DNA of 64,000 nucleotides from Botryosphaeria dothidea (Eukaryota; Ascomycota; Dothideomycetes; Botryosphaeriales; Botryosphaeriaceae): positions 4,526,001 through 4,590,000 of the forward strand of contig WWBZ02000016.1 of NCBI GenBank assembly GCA_011503125.2, read 5' to 3'. Position numbers and translations under genes: made by a program. Shown here in pieces: positions 10,793 to 20,798 of this stretch. The notes beneath the pieces were generated by a model. It was given only the letters and a program-made list of their open reading frames with translations. It did not search any database and had not been told where the DNA came from. Each line of letters opens with the position of its first letter. The first letter of the stretch is position 1.

Positions 10793-13448
10793 CTACGACA
10801 AGCAGACACGGTCTCCTTCCTGCAGCACCATTATTCTAAAGCGCCTCCTCAAGTCAGTGCCTTGCATCCTCTCCTCTACCGACTTGTCATCAAGCATCGT
10901 CGCGCCGTCCAAGAGAGCCTCCGTCTCCTTAGCTTTGAGCTGCGCGACAGCCTGCCAGGCTTGTCCAAGCTTCGAGTACTGCGTTGCGGAACAGAACATC
11001 CAGACGACAAACACAGAAGATGAACAGATGCACCGCCAAGTTGAGCACGACGACGCCGAAGCCGTTGAAATGCTGCGGGGTCTGACACGCAATCATCGAG
11101 CTAGTCGTCGCGTTGGTGAGGGCGTCGAACGTGGGGAGCCAGTCGTAGTAGGCCATCTGGAAGACTAGCGTCAGGAGCGCCTGCCATGCGCGCGCGGGGC
11201 TGCCCGTGTCTTCGATGGTGTCTTTGAAGATGCAGTTGAGAGTGGGGTTCAGGCCAAACCGGTTCCCGTCGTCTGATATCTCTGCCAGTCTGGGGAGGGA
11301 TGCGCTACAGTTGTTGCACGTGACGTCGATGTGGAAGGAAGTGACGCCTAACCCTCGCAGGGGTCGCCAGACTACCTTGTTCAGGAAGTCTGAGGTCTCG
11401 GCCATTGAGAATCTATGTGATGCGAGAGTGCTGCTGGTTCCTTGCGGCTCGCGATGGATGTCTAGAGATTTTGGTAGGTCGTATGTGGAATTGAAGTACC
11501 AGACAACCGTTTGAAGGTCTAGAGTTACATGAGCTGGAAGAAATAATTGGAAAAACGGAACAGGACAACTTCAGGGTAGGCGGGACAATAGTGGAGGGAA
11601 TCGAACCTACCATCATGGAACACCGTCGTGGCATTCAGAGACCATTGTTGGGACGTCCACCGCAGATCGGTGGAGAGCCGCTCAAAATCTAAGTTTATGA
11701 CTGCGCAATCCGTAGTAGAGGATGCCGTAGCATGTAGCTGTGAACTTATTGAGCTGGTTTCGAATCGTCTGCGACTCCTTTCCCAGACTAATCGCGGCTC
11801 ACTCGCATTGCATCGCCTCTCTACCGTGACGGGAAAGTCTTGTTGCTGCTTGAGACGTCAAGTAGTCTGTTGAAAGTACCTGGAAAAGAATTCATCAGCT
11901 TCTGAGGATTGTCTTGAAATGCTACATGGAATTGCTCTCCAGAAAGTTCCACCTGAATGTCTAGACTTATACTTACATAGCATCGAAACACATGGTAATA
12001 CTCATGTTTGCCTGTACTATCTCTAAACCTCTGTATGTATCTCTACTGGGCCCTGAGATGAAATCTAACCATACTCCTTGTTGTTGTGTCGTGAAGCCTC
12101 CATCCGGACGCTCGTAATTGATAAAATCCGACAATCGAATTTCCGAACGAGCCAATTTACCTTGTCCTCTCAGAATGAGAACCATGTAACCGAGTTCAAC
12201 AAACCAGGAAGACCCGGTCTGTGGATTCAGCGCCATCCACGTTCTGTTGCTAAAGTGATGCCTCAGGGTTTTATTTTGCTTCGGGTCCACGCTGCTGATC
12301 AGTCCTCCTGCCCCGTATGGCAGACCATACACGACGAAGGTTGGATCGCTTTGTGCCTGGAGATTTTCCAGAGAACAGTTGAAGGGAATCCCCGGCTCTG
12401 TCGTGTTTATGCGCAGGGCTTGTCCAAGCTCTTCCGGGATTTGGGATGGCCGGACTACACCGGCCAGGAATTGCTTCTCATGGGGACGAGAGAAATCCCA
12501 GTATGGCATATCTGGCCGTACGCATGCTACTCGGGTGTCGAGCACGGAAGTGGGGCCGGAGTAATGTGCCAGAGCCGTCCGGTGCTTCCCCAGACCCAAC
12601 GGGAGGAACGCGCGAATCGATGGTCCGGTGTCATCAACCGCGGGAGAGGCTATTTCAGCCGGTTCGCTGAACTCGGCGAATGCCGGGTACTCCTGAGGTG
12701 AGGTGAGCCAGTAGTTCTGGCTTCGGGTGAGTATGTCGCTGAATCTCTCGAGGTAGTTCTGCATGCTGAAGCCCACGGCAATCTCCTCAGTGGTGCTGAA
12801 ACTCAGAGCGGACCCTGGCCGAACATCCCACAGCAGCAAGGTTGACGTGAATTGGGAGAGAAATGTCGTGAGCGTGATCCGGAAGATCAGGATGGATATC
12901 CGGGCGTGAGGCTTCCGGAGTAGATTGCTTCTGAAAAGTGCCAAGGTCGTAAGGGGACCTGAGTTGACGCAGCGTGATACTGAAAGAGCAGGTGCATCTT
13001 TCAGCGCGACGCCGTTGAGGCATTTGGACTCCAAGCAGATGCTGGCCAGCATAGATATGGCGGTGCTGGCCTGCGTGGCAACGGCAAGGCGGATGATAAG
13101 CGTAGAGAGAGTGACTACTTGACCAGGCCAGCCGTGGATCATGATATACCGCCACGCTCCTCCTTCGTCGCTGCCAAACCAGAGGAACGCGAGCACCGAT
13201 GTCGCAAGGACCAAAGCGCCGCCCGCCACCATGTTTGTGATGATCAAGTAGGAGCCGATGCGGTGAGATGCCGTTGCCCTTACTGGTTTATCACAAAAGT
13301 CGGATGTGATGCTATGGGATGGGCTGTTGTGTAGGTCGATGGCTTCTGCATCATTCCTTGGCCGACTGGCTAACGTGTGTAAAGCGACGGTTGATTCAGA
13401 ACTATGCCGATGAACTATATGCATGATATTCTCTTCTGGGTTTCTCAA
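10793..13448 (-). pseudogene. Multi-pass fungal membrane protein of unknown function, frame-broken
   Basis: A large minus-strand gene of a widespread Pezizomycotina membrane-protein family with no assigned function. The first exon (13448 down to about 11975) has at least three membrane helices, beginning IGSYLIITNMVAGGALVLAT, and a Cys/Asn-rich extracellular part with many NxS/T sites. Its donor is GTAAGT at 11974-11969. An internal exon holds STTDCAVINLDFERL and WSLNATTVFHDG. After an intron (about 11537-11612) come LDLQTVVWYFNSTYDLP, the conserved WQALLTLVFQMAYYDWLPTF and a last helix GFGVVVLNLAVHLFIF. The C-terminal motif YSKLGQAWQAVAQL is in another frame, so there is a 1-nt break near 11015-11035. 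A second break or a mis-spliced exon lies around 11870-11960. Two lesions suggest decay, although sequencing error cannot be excluded. Stop at 10793. Confidence 0.65.
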
Positions 13449-13529
13449 CCGGACTTGAGCACCGTAAGGTAGCCTCTGGATGCTACTGGAGCCAAATTCC
13501 TGTCTACGATTAGCTAAAGGTTGGGAAGA

Positions 13530-13677
13530 TGTTGGAAATCACGTGTTTTGCATATTGCTTTTGCAACACCAGATAGCTTAGTCACTCACTTACGTATATA
13601 AGGAGGGTGGGCCACCTATGCCCTTCCTCCTCATGCCAATCATCAATGGATCATCGTTGTTCATTAACAATCCAACA
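13530..13677 (+). mobile_element. Solo LTR, family 1
   Basis: A 148-bp element that starts TGTTGG and ends CCAACA, flanked by the 5-bp direct repeat GAAGA (13525-13529 and 13678-13682). It contains a TATA box (CGTATATAAGG) and a CCTTCCTCCTCATGCCA segment shared with the other solo LTRs. It is 98% identical to the inverted copy at 52975-53122. Size and ends fit a Ty1/copia-type LTR left by LTR-LTR recombination. Confidence 0.9.
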
Positions 13678-13682
13678 GAAGA

Positions 13683-14201
13683 TTCTCAACTTGCTACAGA
13701 CTCGGTAATCAGTAGGTGATGCAGCAGCCATTATGTGTGAAGATTTCACACTTTTGGATTTGACACTCGAATAGGCTGCGATAAGATTGTTGCAAAGCTG
13801 GTTGTGGGGTTTACCTGCGAATTAATATTCATATGCGGATTCTGCTCATTAAGTGGTCGCCAAGCGGCGGCTTTGCTCACTGCATTCGGAATCAACCAAT
13901 CGAGAATTACGCATCACTACATACGGAGAAATGATTGGCGTGGCAGAGAAATAATGGCTTTGGACAGGTGTAATGTGAGCATGTGCCAGAGAGGCGGGAC
14001 CGTACATTGCGGCACCTGTGGCATGAGCTACATGCACAGTTTCGATGCTCTACCAGACTTCAGAGATATGGAGAGCGAAATCAGGTGGAATTGATGGAAG
14101 GAGAACGTGCAAATTAAAGACTGAATAGAACACTACGCCAGTGAACTAGGTAAACGCCAGTCCAGCCCAACCAGCAACGCGGATAGAAGACCGCCGGAAG
14201 T
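13683..14201. other. Intergenic
   Basis: AT-rich flank between the solo LTR and the small secreted protein gene. A 96-codon plus-strand frame (13804-14094) has no domain or family signal and I do not support it as a gene. Confidence 0.45.
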
Positions 14202-14616
14202 CTAGAAGGGATAGGCCGAGTCACCGCTGCCTTGCCCCCTGCAGCAATCATACCACTCGTTGCCACCGATGTTATCCCTCACGCAGTAATTGCCGTCGTA
14301 GTGAATAGGACCTCCATTTTCAAAATAGGCTGATTGACTGTTAGTCTTGTTACTATCAAGACGTATTCGGCATCCACGATAAGTTCGGGGGACGGCGACT
14401 CACAAACTTGGCCACCAAACTGAGTGCAGCAGGTCTCGGTGTCAGTGTCGACAAGTGCTCGGTCGGATGCTATCTGACATGCACATGCGCCGTGCGAGTC
14501 CGCCGAGACGACGCTGGGGCAAATGACGTTAGCTGGTAATCATTAAGACCTGATCAGCAGGAGAGGACCTACGAGAGAATGGGAAGGAGTGAGAAGATAG
14601 TGGCGAAGAACTTCAT
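14202..14616 (-). CDS. Small secreted cysteine-containing protein (93 aa)
   Basis: Three exons (14573-14616, 14404-14513, 14202-14329) joined at gtaggt..ccccag and gtgagt..atcag introns give a 93-residue product. The N-terminus MKFFATIFSLLPILSVVSA is a strong secretion signal. The mature part of about 74 residues has seven cysteines, in CAC, CC, C and CC groups, together with the segments TCCTQFGGQ and WYDCCRGQG. No known domain is recognised. Size, signal and cysteine content match candidate effectors or extracellular antimicrobial-type proteins of fungi, which is an inference only. The gene lies tail-out next to the truncated end of the D-serine-dehydratase-like gene, so its promoter is made of that fragment. 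The odd cysteine number could mean one free Cys or a dimer. Confidence 0.72.
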
Positions 14617-14668
14617 GTCTGGTGTCGAAGAGGTTTGTGGTGGTACGGGTGTCTGCTCTGAGCTTGGG

Positions 14669-15083
14669 TAGTTTCGCAAGGCGTGCCAGGCGAGGAACCG
14701 CGGATGGAGGCACTGGAAAACCGTAGAGGACATTAACCACTCTACCCTGTGCGCCGCATGAAGCCAAGTATGGAACCAGGAGCTCTGCTTCCGCGATAGT
14801 TGACACAGCAAGGTTCACAGGACCAGCTGGTCCAACTTGCAAGCGTGTCAGTTCTACTGTCTTGAGGACCTTTGGCGTCAGCGCTCTGAAGGAGTACGTG
14901 GGGTTGGCCGAGCACCTTATGTGTTTTGACATGAGCTCGGAATCCAAAACCAAGCTCCTTGCAGGCATCCAGCATGCGTTGACAATTCTCTTTCACAACT
15001 GCGATATCAACAACTGCCGAAGGAGTTGGAGCTCTGTTCAAGTTTGAGCCAACCAAGTCCAGCATATTGCGCGGTGGAGACAT
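14669..15083 (-). pseudogene. D-serine dehydratase-like (type III PLP fold) N-terminal fragment
   Basis: The N-terminal part of a fungal D-serine ammonia-lyase-like protein (Dsd1/alanine-racemase N-domain family, PLP-dependent). Seen: NRAPTPSAVVDIAVVKENC and FRAHVKTHK, where the last Lys of HVKTHK is the expected PLP Schiff-base residue. After a short intron (about 14871-14914) come ELTRLQVG, NLAVSTIAEAE and GRVVNVLYGFPVPPSAVPRL. The similarity ends abruptly near 14669, after roughly a quarter of the usual ~430 residues, and the remaining barrel and metal-binding C-terminal domain are absent. The sequence then becomes the leader of the secreted-protein gene. The start ATG at 15083 faces the cluster regulator across a promoter carrying the CCGCGCGGTCC motif, so it was probably once a cluster member. 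Confidence 0.75.
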
Positions 15084-15214
15084 TATCGGAGGGAATGAAG
15101 ACAGATGTCAGACTTGAGACCTGAATCAACGAACAGACACAACACAATGGTGGTGGCGTCTGGTACGACGAGCCCGATCGAATCACGTGTGGTATGGTAT
15201 CCAAAGATGGGAGC

Positions 15215-15239
15215 GCGGTCAGCGCGGTCCGCGCGGTCC
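15215..15239. promoter_or_regulatory. Cluster motif, triple GCGCGGTC repeat
   Basis: Three tandem GCGCGGTC units end in CCGCGCGGTCC at 15229-15239. The core CCGCGCGG is an inverted CCG-N2-CGG, the kind of triplet pair recognised by Zn2Cys6 dimers. It lies between the divergent D-serine-dehydratase-like gene (15083) and the regulator (15583). Confidence 0.55.
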
Positions 15240-15582
15240 GCTCCGTCTTGGCATTTCCCTCCTTTCACCTCCCATTTTCTTTATACATACATTTTTTTAG
15301 GGTATAAATAATAGTCAATCGATCACCTTTCCCGCTGAAGAAGCATAATTGAAGCTGGTAATGGTATACGAATGTGAATTTGAGCAATTCTGGGGAATAA
15401 AGAAGTGGTAGCAAGCAGGTCTGCAATGCTGGGTAATGAGAGAGCGTCGGGCCGGATGGCGCCTCTAGCAATGCGGTGGCGGCTTCCTTTCCGACAACGC
15501 CAATCCTTTTCTCCTTCATCATCGACGCCACTTTCACTGCGTTGTCTTGCACAGACTCGCTCCTGTTCGCAGCATCCGCAAC

Positions 15583-17214
15583 ATGTCTTCCCCCAGCCCA
15601 CAGCCTGCCCAGAGGATCTCGCGGGTGAGAACGGGTTGTCTACGATGCAGGGTCTGTAAGAAGAAGTGCGATGAGAAACGGCCTGTGTGTCGCGCCTGTG
15701 AACGCAACAACTTTGTCTGCCAGTGGCCATCGGGTGGCCCAAGCAGGCAGAGGTCTCCGCCGCTATCCTTTAGCAGAGATACCCTGTCTCGTGGCCGCTC
15801 ATCACCAGAGTCGTCCGGGACCGGTGCCGCAAACCCTGATGGAAGACGTCCCAACCCTGGTTCCATTGATTGCGAGCCTGCAGTCATCGAAAGCATAGAC
15901 ATGAATCTCGACTTCGACACAGCCTTGGCACAGATTCCCGCCTTCGACCCCATTCTGGATATTGCCTGTATCCCCAGAAGCCCAGCATGGGGGAGCATGG
16001 GAGGATCTTCGTTTCATGGTGAAAAGACCGCTCTCCTCGAGTACTACCTGCATCGCACTGCCGAAAGCATGTCGAACGGCTTCCACTCCACCAACCCATT
16101 CATCACCCAACTCGTTCCTGCTGCCTTTACCAACGATTTGATTCTCCAGCTGATCCTGACGCAGAGCGCCGCCCATCGCGCAGCCCAATCAGAAGAGCGT
16201 CCAGGCGGTCAAGTATCCAAGTCTTTGTACGCCAAGTCCACCCACCGTTTCCAGCAGTGCATGAACGACTATTCCACGGATCCCGAAGCAGATGCCCTAC
16301 CATTAGCCCTGGGCACCCTTGTCATGTGCTACACTGAGGTAGTCACTCTCTCCTTCTTGTCCTATTCTGGCAATTGCCACTAAACAGACCCATAGACCGC
16401 ACGAGGCGACATCAATGGTGCACTATTCGACCATCTGCTCGCTTGCCCCCCGCTGTTGATCCACACTCTCAGCAAGATGCCTGGCGGCGGTACCGGGCCT
16501 CTCTCTGATTTCCTGGTCGAATATTACTTCTACACGGCGGTCGTCAGCATGATCAGCATCGACGCGGGTCTCGGCTCGCAGACGATCATCTGCGAGCAGC
16601 TGGAAGACCGCGTGCGGAAGCTTGTGACATCCAGATATTCCGGGAATCTCTGCGGTTGCTGGCTTGAGGTGCTGCTGATCATACCGAAGATCTTCGATCT
16701 CGGGAAACAATTGAGGCGAGACGGACCTTCGACAGACGTCATTGCGCTATATGCGACGCTTCATCGCGAGATCATCGAATGGTCGCCTCCGGTCCTGCCG
16801 GGCTCAAGTGCCTGGCTGGTGGGGCAGCTGTATCGGCATGCGGCGCTTTTGTACCTGTACACGGCCATCGAAGCGCCAAAGTCGGGGGCTTTGGATCGCC
16901 AAAACATCCTGGTGCAGACGACGGTCAAGCAGGCGTTGGCTGTGTTGTCGCAGCTCAGTCTCCCGGACCGCATGAACACGAGCATGTGCTGGCCGCTTGC
17001 CGTCATCGGGTCGTGCGTATTCGATGACAGTCAGAAAGCAGTCATCAAAGCACGGCTGGAAACCATGTCCGCCACGATTGGTCTTGGTAACATGAAGCAA
17101 ACACTACGGTTGCTTCAACGCATCTGGGAGCTTCCCGCGACGGAAGACGGTGCGGGGCCGTGGAACATCAGCAAGGCGATGCAGAGACATCAGATATGGA
17201 TTTCCTTTGCTTAG
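15583..17214 (+). CDS. Zn2Cys6 transcription factor (524 aa), likely cluster regulator
   Basis: Exon 1 is 15583-16338, the intron 16339-16395 (gtagtc..catag), and exon 2 16396-17214. The binuclear zinc cluster is near residues 18-45: CLRCRVCKKKCDEKRPVCRA followed by CERNNFVC, six metal cysteines with one extra Cys in the basic loop. The rest is a fungal-specific regulatory domain (Fungal_trans_2 type), with DLILQLILTQSAAHRA, TARGDINGALFDHLL across the intron, and the C-terminal MCWPLAVIGSCVFDDSQK and LLQRIWELPA signatures. It should be a nuclear DNA-binding regulator. The frame is intact. An upstream in-frame start at 15547 is possible but lacks support. Its own promoter carries CCGCGCGGTCC, as do the promoters of the neighbouring SDR, ALDH and ligase genes, so autoregulation and local control are likely (inference). 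Confidence 0.9.
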
Positions 17215-17267
17215 GTCTCGGCATGTCAATCCTCCCCCATCTACTCAAAACATGGCTGTGTTACTTC

Positions 17268-18277
17268 TCAAGCCGTCATATTGCGCGGCGCAGCAGTCGG
17301 AGGGCCTTCGGGCGTCACGTACGCCTTGGTCATGCCGCCATCCACGACGAAATCCGTACCATTCACGAAGCTGCTCTCATCACTGGCAAGGAAGACCGCA
17401 GCATGGGCTTGCTCGATCGCTTCGCCGAAACGACCGGTCGGAGAGTGCACCTCGCGTCGGAATCTCTTCTCCTTGTCGTCGCCGAGGAAGTCCTGCAGCA
17501 TTGGTGTACTGCAAAGGAAACGTCAAGTTCATCTCCCCAAATGAGCCATGTTGCGGGAGCACTTACTTCAGCGGCGCCGGACACAGCGAATTAAACCGAA
17601 ACCCTGCATCCCTCCACATCAGCTCTTCGTCTCTCCATCCCTATGCCATTCCCCCCCCCCACCCCACGACGGAACTCACCTTCCCCCGCGCGTGCACCAC
17701 TGCTAGCTCTCGCGTCAACGCCAGCACCGCCCCCTTGCTCGCCGTATACGCCACCTGCGCCGTGGCGCTGCCCACCAGCGCCACCACGCTCGCCGTGTTG
17801 ACCACGCTCCCCTTCCGCTTCCCCGCCTCGCGCATCCCGCGCACCGCGTGCTTGCTCCCGTACCACACGCCCTTGACGTTGACGGCCAGCGTGCGCGCCC
17901 ACACCTCGTCCGACGCGTCGTCGCCGTCGCCCGGGTCCATGATGCCCGCGTTGTTGAACACCGCGTCCACGCCGCCCCACGCCGCCCCACGCCGCGAGCC
18001 GGTCGACCGCGCGCGCGACGTCGGCCTCGACGGCCACGTCGACGACGAGGGCGTCCAGGCGCGACCGTGCGGCCGCGTGGGGCTGCGCGGCGGCGCGGGC
18101 GCGGAGACGTCGGTCATCAGGACGGAGGCGCCTTCGCGGAGCATGAGGATGGTGGTTTCGAGGCCGACGCCGCTGGAGGGGTGTTTGTTAGTTGCGGTGG
18201 GGGAAGGAGGGAGGGAGAGGGGCGGACCCTGCGGCGCCGGTGATGAGGACGTTTTTGTTGGCGAGGCGGCCGGGCAT
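17268..18277 (-). CDS. Short-chain dehydrogenase/reductase with a compensated frame disturbance
   Basis: A classical SDR (NAD(P)-dependent oxidoreductase, about 279 codons), the closest structural gene to the regulator and tail-to-tail with it. Exons: 18228-18277, 17680-18172, 17567-17622 and 17268-17508. Seen: [20 protein letters not shown] (cofactor loop, across the first intron), FNNAGI, a Ser in SVVALVG, YTASK (catalytic Tyr-Lys), [11 protein letters not shown] and the C-terminal [12 protein letters not shown]. Between DVSA and [10 protein letters not shown] about 35 residues are read in the wrong frame. The adjacent frame gives the expected [20 protein letters not shown]. The second shift comes from a perfect 10-bp tandem duplication (17971-17990) and the first from a 1-nt change near 18085-18100. 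The two cancel, leaving one open but scrambled stretch. Either the enzyme is damaged in its second beta-alpha unit or the assembly is wrong there. Confidence 0.8.
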
Positions 18278-18450
18278 TGTTGTGGAGGTTCGAGGAGTCT
18301 GGAGAGTATGGGGATGTTTTTCGGAGTTTGTTTGCAGGAAATTAACATTATCTAGAGAGAGCTGGTATTATTATGAAGTGCGTGAGATATCAGATAGCAG
18401 TTCCTGGGCCAACAGTGCCCGTTCGGTACAAGCAAGTGCTTGCCGCTCAT

Positions 18451-18501
18451 CGCGGACCGCGCTGCGCGGTTCGCTGGTGCGGTTCGCTGGCCGCGCGGTC
18501 C
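18451..18501. promoter_or_regulatory. Cluster motif in the SDR promoter
   Basis: A GC-rich island containing CGCGGACCGCG at 18451-18461, two CGGTTCGCTG repeats and CCGCGCGGTCC at 18491-18501. It is about 175-225 bp upstream of the SDR start (18277, minus strand) in otherwise AT-moderate DNA. Confidence 0.5.
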
Positions 18502-18755
18502 AGTGATACCGCGGAGAATAGGAAATCGTGACAAGTAGAGATCTTTTCATATGATGTGATAGTATGGAGGCTTTTGGGGGACTGGAGGGGCGGATCATGC
18601 ACTACCGTCAATACAGAAAAATGTTTAACCGCCTGCGCAGTGGATTTCAAGATTCAAAATGAAAATTATAATTTACATTCCTTGAGAATAATGAACTAGA
18701 TTTGCGTAGAAGATTCAGAAACCCCATCAGTGGTTCCGCGCCATGGTCGCATTCT

Positions 18756-20316
18756 TCACGCTTGGACATCCTTGACGTGATAGCTCTTCAGCTTGAAGAA
18801 GGCATCAAATGCACGTGGACCGAGTGTGCAGCCCAGCCCTGAGTTCTTCCATCCCGTCCATGCCAGATCCTACACCAGCAGAATGCAATTAGCCACGGTC
18901 TCATAAAACGACTAGTCAAAAGAAGTGGGCAACTCACTGGGCTCGGGTAGTCACACCGGTTTACGAAGACCGTACCAGCGTCCAGCTTCTCCGCGATTCC
19001 CTGTCCCGCATCGACATCCTTCGTCCAAACGCTAGCCGTCAAGCCGTACGTGCTATCATTCATCAGCAGGACTGCCTCCTCGTCCGTCGCCACCTTCGCG
19101 ATGGGGATGACCGGGCCGAACGTCTCGTCCTGCATGACCCTCATGCTGTGGTCAACATCGACCAGAATCTTCGGCGCCACATAACTGCCCTTCTGCGGGA
19201 CGCTGACGAACGACGGGTTCGCAGGCGTCACATCCCGCGCCCCGCGGTGAAGCGCGTCAGCAGCCTGTGCGTCGATGGCCTGCGCGGCAGCCGCAGAGAT
19301 GACAGGGCCAACATTAGTAGCCACATCGAAGGGGTCGCCCAGTTCGTAACTGCTGTCCGTCAATTCTCAGGGGCCCCAGGGCCCTCAGGGCTTATCAGGC
19401 AACTCACGTAGCCAGCTCCTTCACCTCCTCGACGAACGCCGCATGCACGTCCGCATGCACGTACACGCGCTCGACCGCGCAGCAGCTCTGCCCGCCGTTG
19501 AACACCGCCCCGTCCACCAGCTGCGCCGCCGTCCACGCCAAGTCCGCGTCCGCCCGCACGTACGCCGGGTCGTTGCCGCCCAGCTCGAGGACCACCGGGA
19601 CGATGCGCCGGGCGGTGGAGCCGGTGAAGGTGATCAGGGCGATGTCGGGGAGCTGTACGATCTGGGAGAGGGTTTCGGGCGAGCCGGTGTGGATGAGTTG
19701 GAGTACGGTGGGGGGCAGGCCGGCGTCGTGGAAGATTTCGACGAGGCGCTCTGCCACTAGGGGTGTTTGTGGAGAGGGTTTGAGGATGGCGGTGTTGCCG
19801 GCGAGGAGCGCGGGGATGAGGGAGTTGACGATGATCAGGTAGGGAAACTAGAGTCGTGCCTGTCAGTGTTCTGCTCTTTTTCATGGCTTGTGATCGAGGC
19901 GGGATGCTTACATTCCACGCGAAGACCAGCAGTGATGGCCCGACGGGCTGCTTGGTGACCCACCGTGTGAACCCTGCTTCCGGCTGTCCTGGAATATCTG
20001 CCAGCGCGTCCTCGCAGGTTGAGAGGAGGTATGCTGCGCGTTTCTGCGTCGTGTCCAGCTCCTTGGTGCTGTATGCGATCGGCCGACCCATCTGAAGAGT
20101 GAGTTCCCGTCCAAGAAGCTCCTTACGGTCATCGATGAGCCGCAGCGCTCTCTCCACGATGGACTTGCGCTCGGCGAGCTTGGTCTCCTTGAACTTCAGA
20201 AACGCATCCTTGGAGTCATTGACGATTCTTCGAGCTTGCTCGATGGTGGTCTCCGGGCGCTCGGCAATCACTTCCCTCGTTGAGGGCGAAATGGTCTTGA
20301 TGGTCGGTTGAGTCAT
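18756..20316 (-). CDS. Aldehyde dehydrogenase family protein (457 aa)
   Basis: An NAD(P)-dependent aldehyde dehydrogenase that oxidises an aldehyde to the acid, probably cytosolic. Four exons: 19912-20316, 19408-19847, 18938-19352 and 18756-18869, with gtaagc/gtgagt donors. Seen: PVGPSLLVFAWN..FPYLIIVNSLIPALLAGN, ILKPSPQTP, the Rossmann motif FTGST, the general base in LELGGNDP and the catalytic Cys in GGQSCCAVER, then DETFGPVIPI and the C-terminal GWKNSGLG. Between FTGST and VVLELGG only six residues remain where the family has about 17, so a small in-frame deletion around 19600 removed part of a helix next to the cofactor site. The length (457) is correspondingly below the usual ~470-490. 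The gene diverges from the glutamine-synthetase-like gene over a 482-bp promoter with two cluster motifs, consistent with co-regulation. Confidence 0.88.
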
Positions 20317-20455
20317 GTTCGCACGAGTTGAAGGACCACGGTCTGGCTGACTGAAGGTACGAAATCTGTGGGTAGTGTAGCGTGCTGGCGTCGCGACTCC
20401 TCGGAAGGCTGGTTATGTGCTGTGTTGGGCTCTTTCCATGCAGACGGGTTGCAAA

Positions 20456-20466
20456 CCGCGCGGTCC
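20456..20466. promoter_or_regulatory. Cluster motif, ALDH-proximal
   Basis: CCGCGCGGTCC, within ACCGCGCGGT, a perfect 10-bp palindrome. It lies 140 bp upstream of the ALDH start (minus) and 333 bp upstream of the ligase start (plus). Confidence 0.5.
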
Positions 20467-20606
20467 GGCAGTACCCCACAGGTCTCGATGCGTCCTCAGC
20501 ACTGATTTCAAAACATACGTCATATGGGCGGGTGGATATTCGATATCTTACGTTGCAGGAGCCGCGGTTTGGGCGTCCGCATTCAAAGCGGTTGCGCGTT
20601 CCGTAA

Positions 20607-20617
20607 CCGCGCGGTCC
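20607..20617. promoter_or_regulatory. Cluster motif, ligase-proximal
   Basis: A second CCGCGCGGTCC in the same divergent promoter, preceded by AA as in the copy at 20456 and followed by GCATCGCGCGCA. It is 182 bp upstream of the ligase start at 20799. Confidence 0.5.
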
Positions 20618-20798
20618 GCATCGCGCGCATCCGGTGCTGGAAAGATCACACTTCTGTTCTCCCAAATTTGCAAGAGAGCGGTGGAAATACTAACAGGCGG
20701 AGGATAGTCTCTGGGTGCTGCATCATCGGAAGTTTGAGATTTTCCACCCTTCTTTTGCTCTTACTCTTGTACATTCACGCATCTAGTTCTCACAGCCA

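Noticed and set aside
11585..11605. Consensus box B GGTTCGATTCC on the minus strand
   Set aside because: It lies at the donor of an intron of the membrane-protein gene; T-stem and acceptor do not pair.
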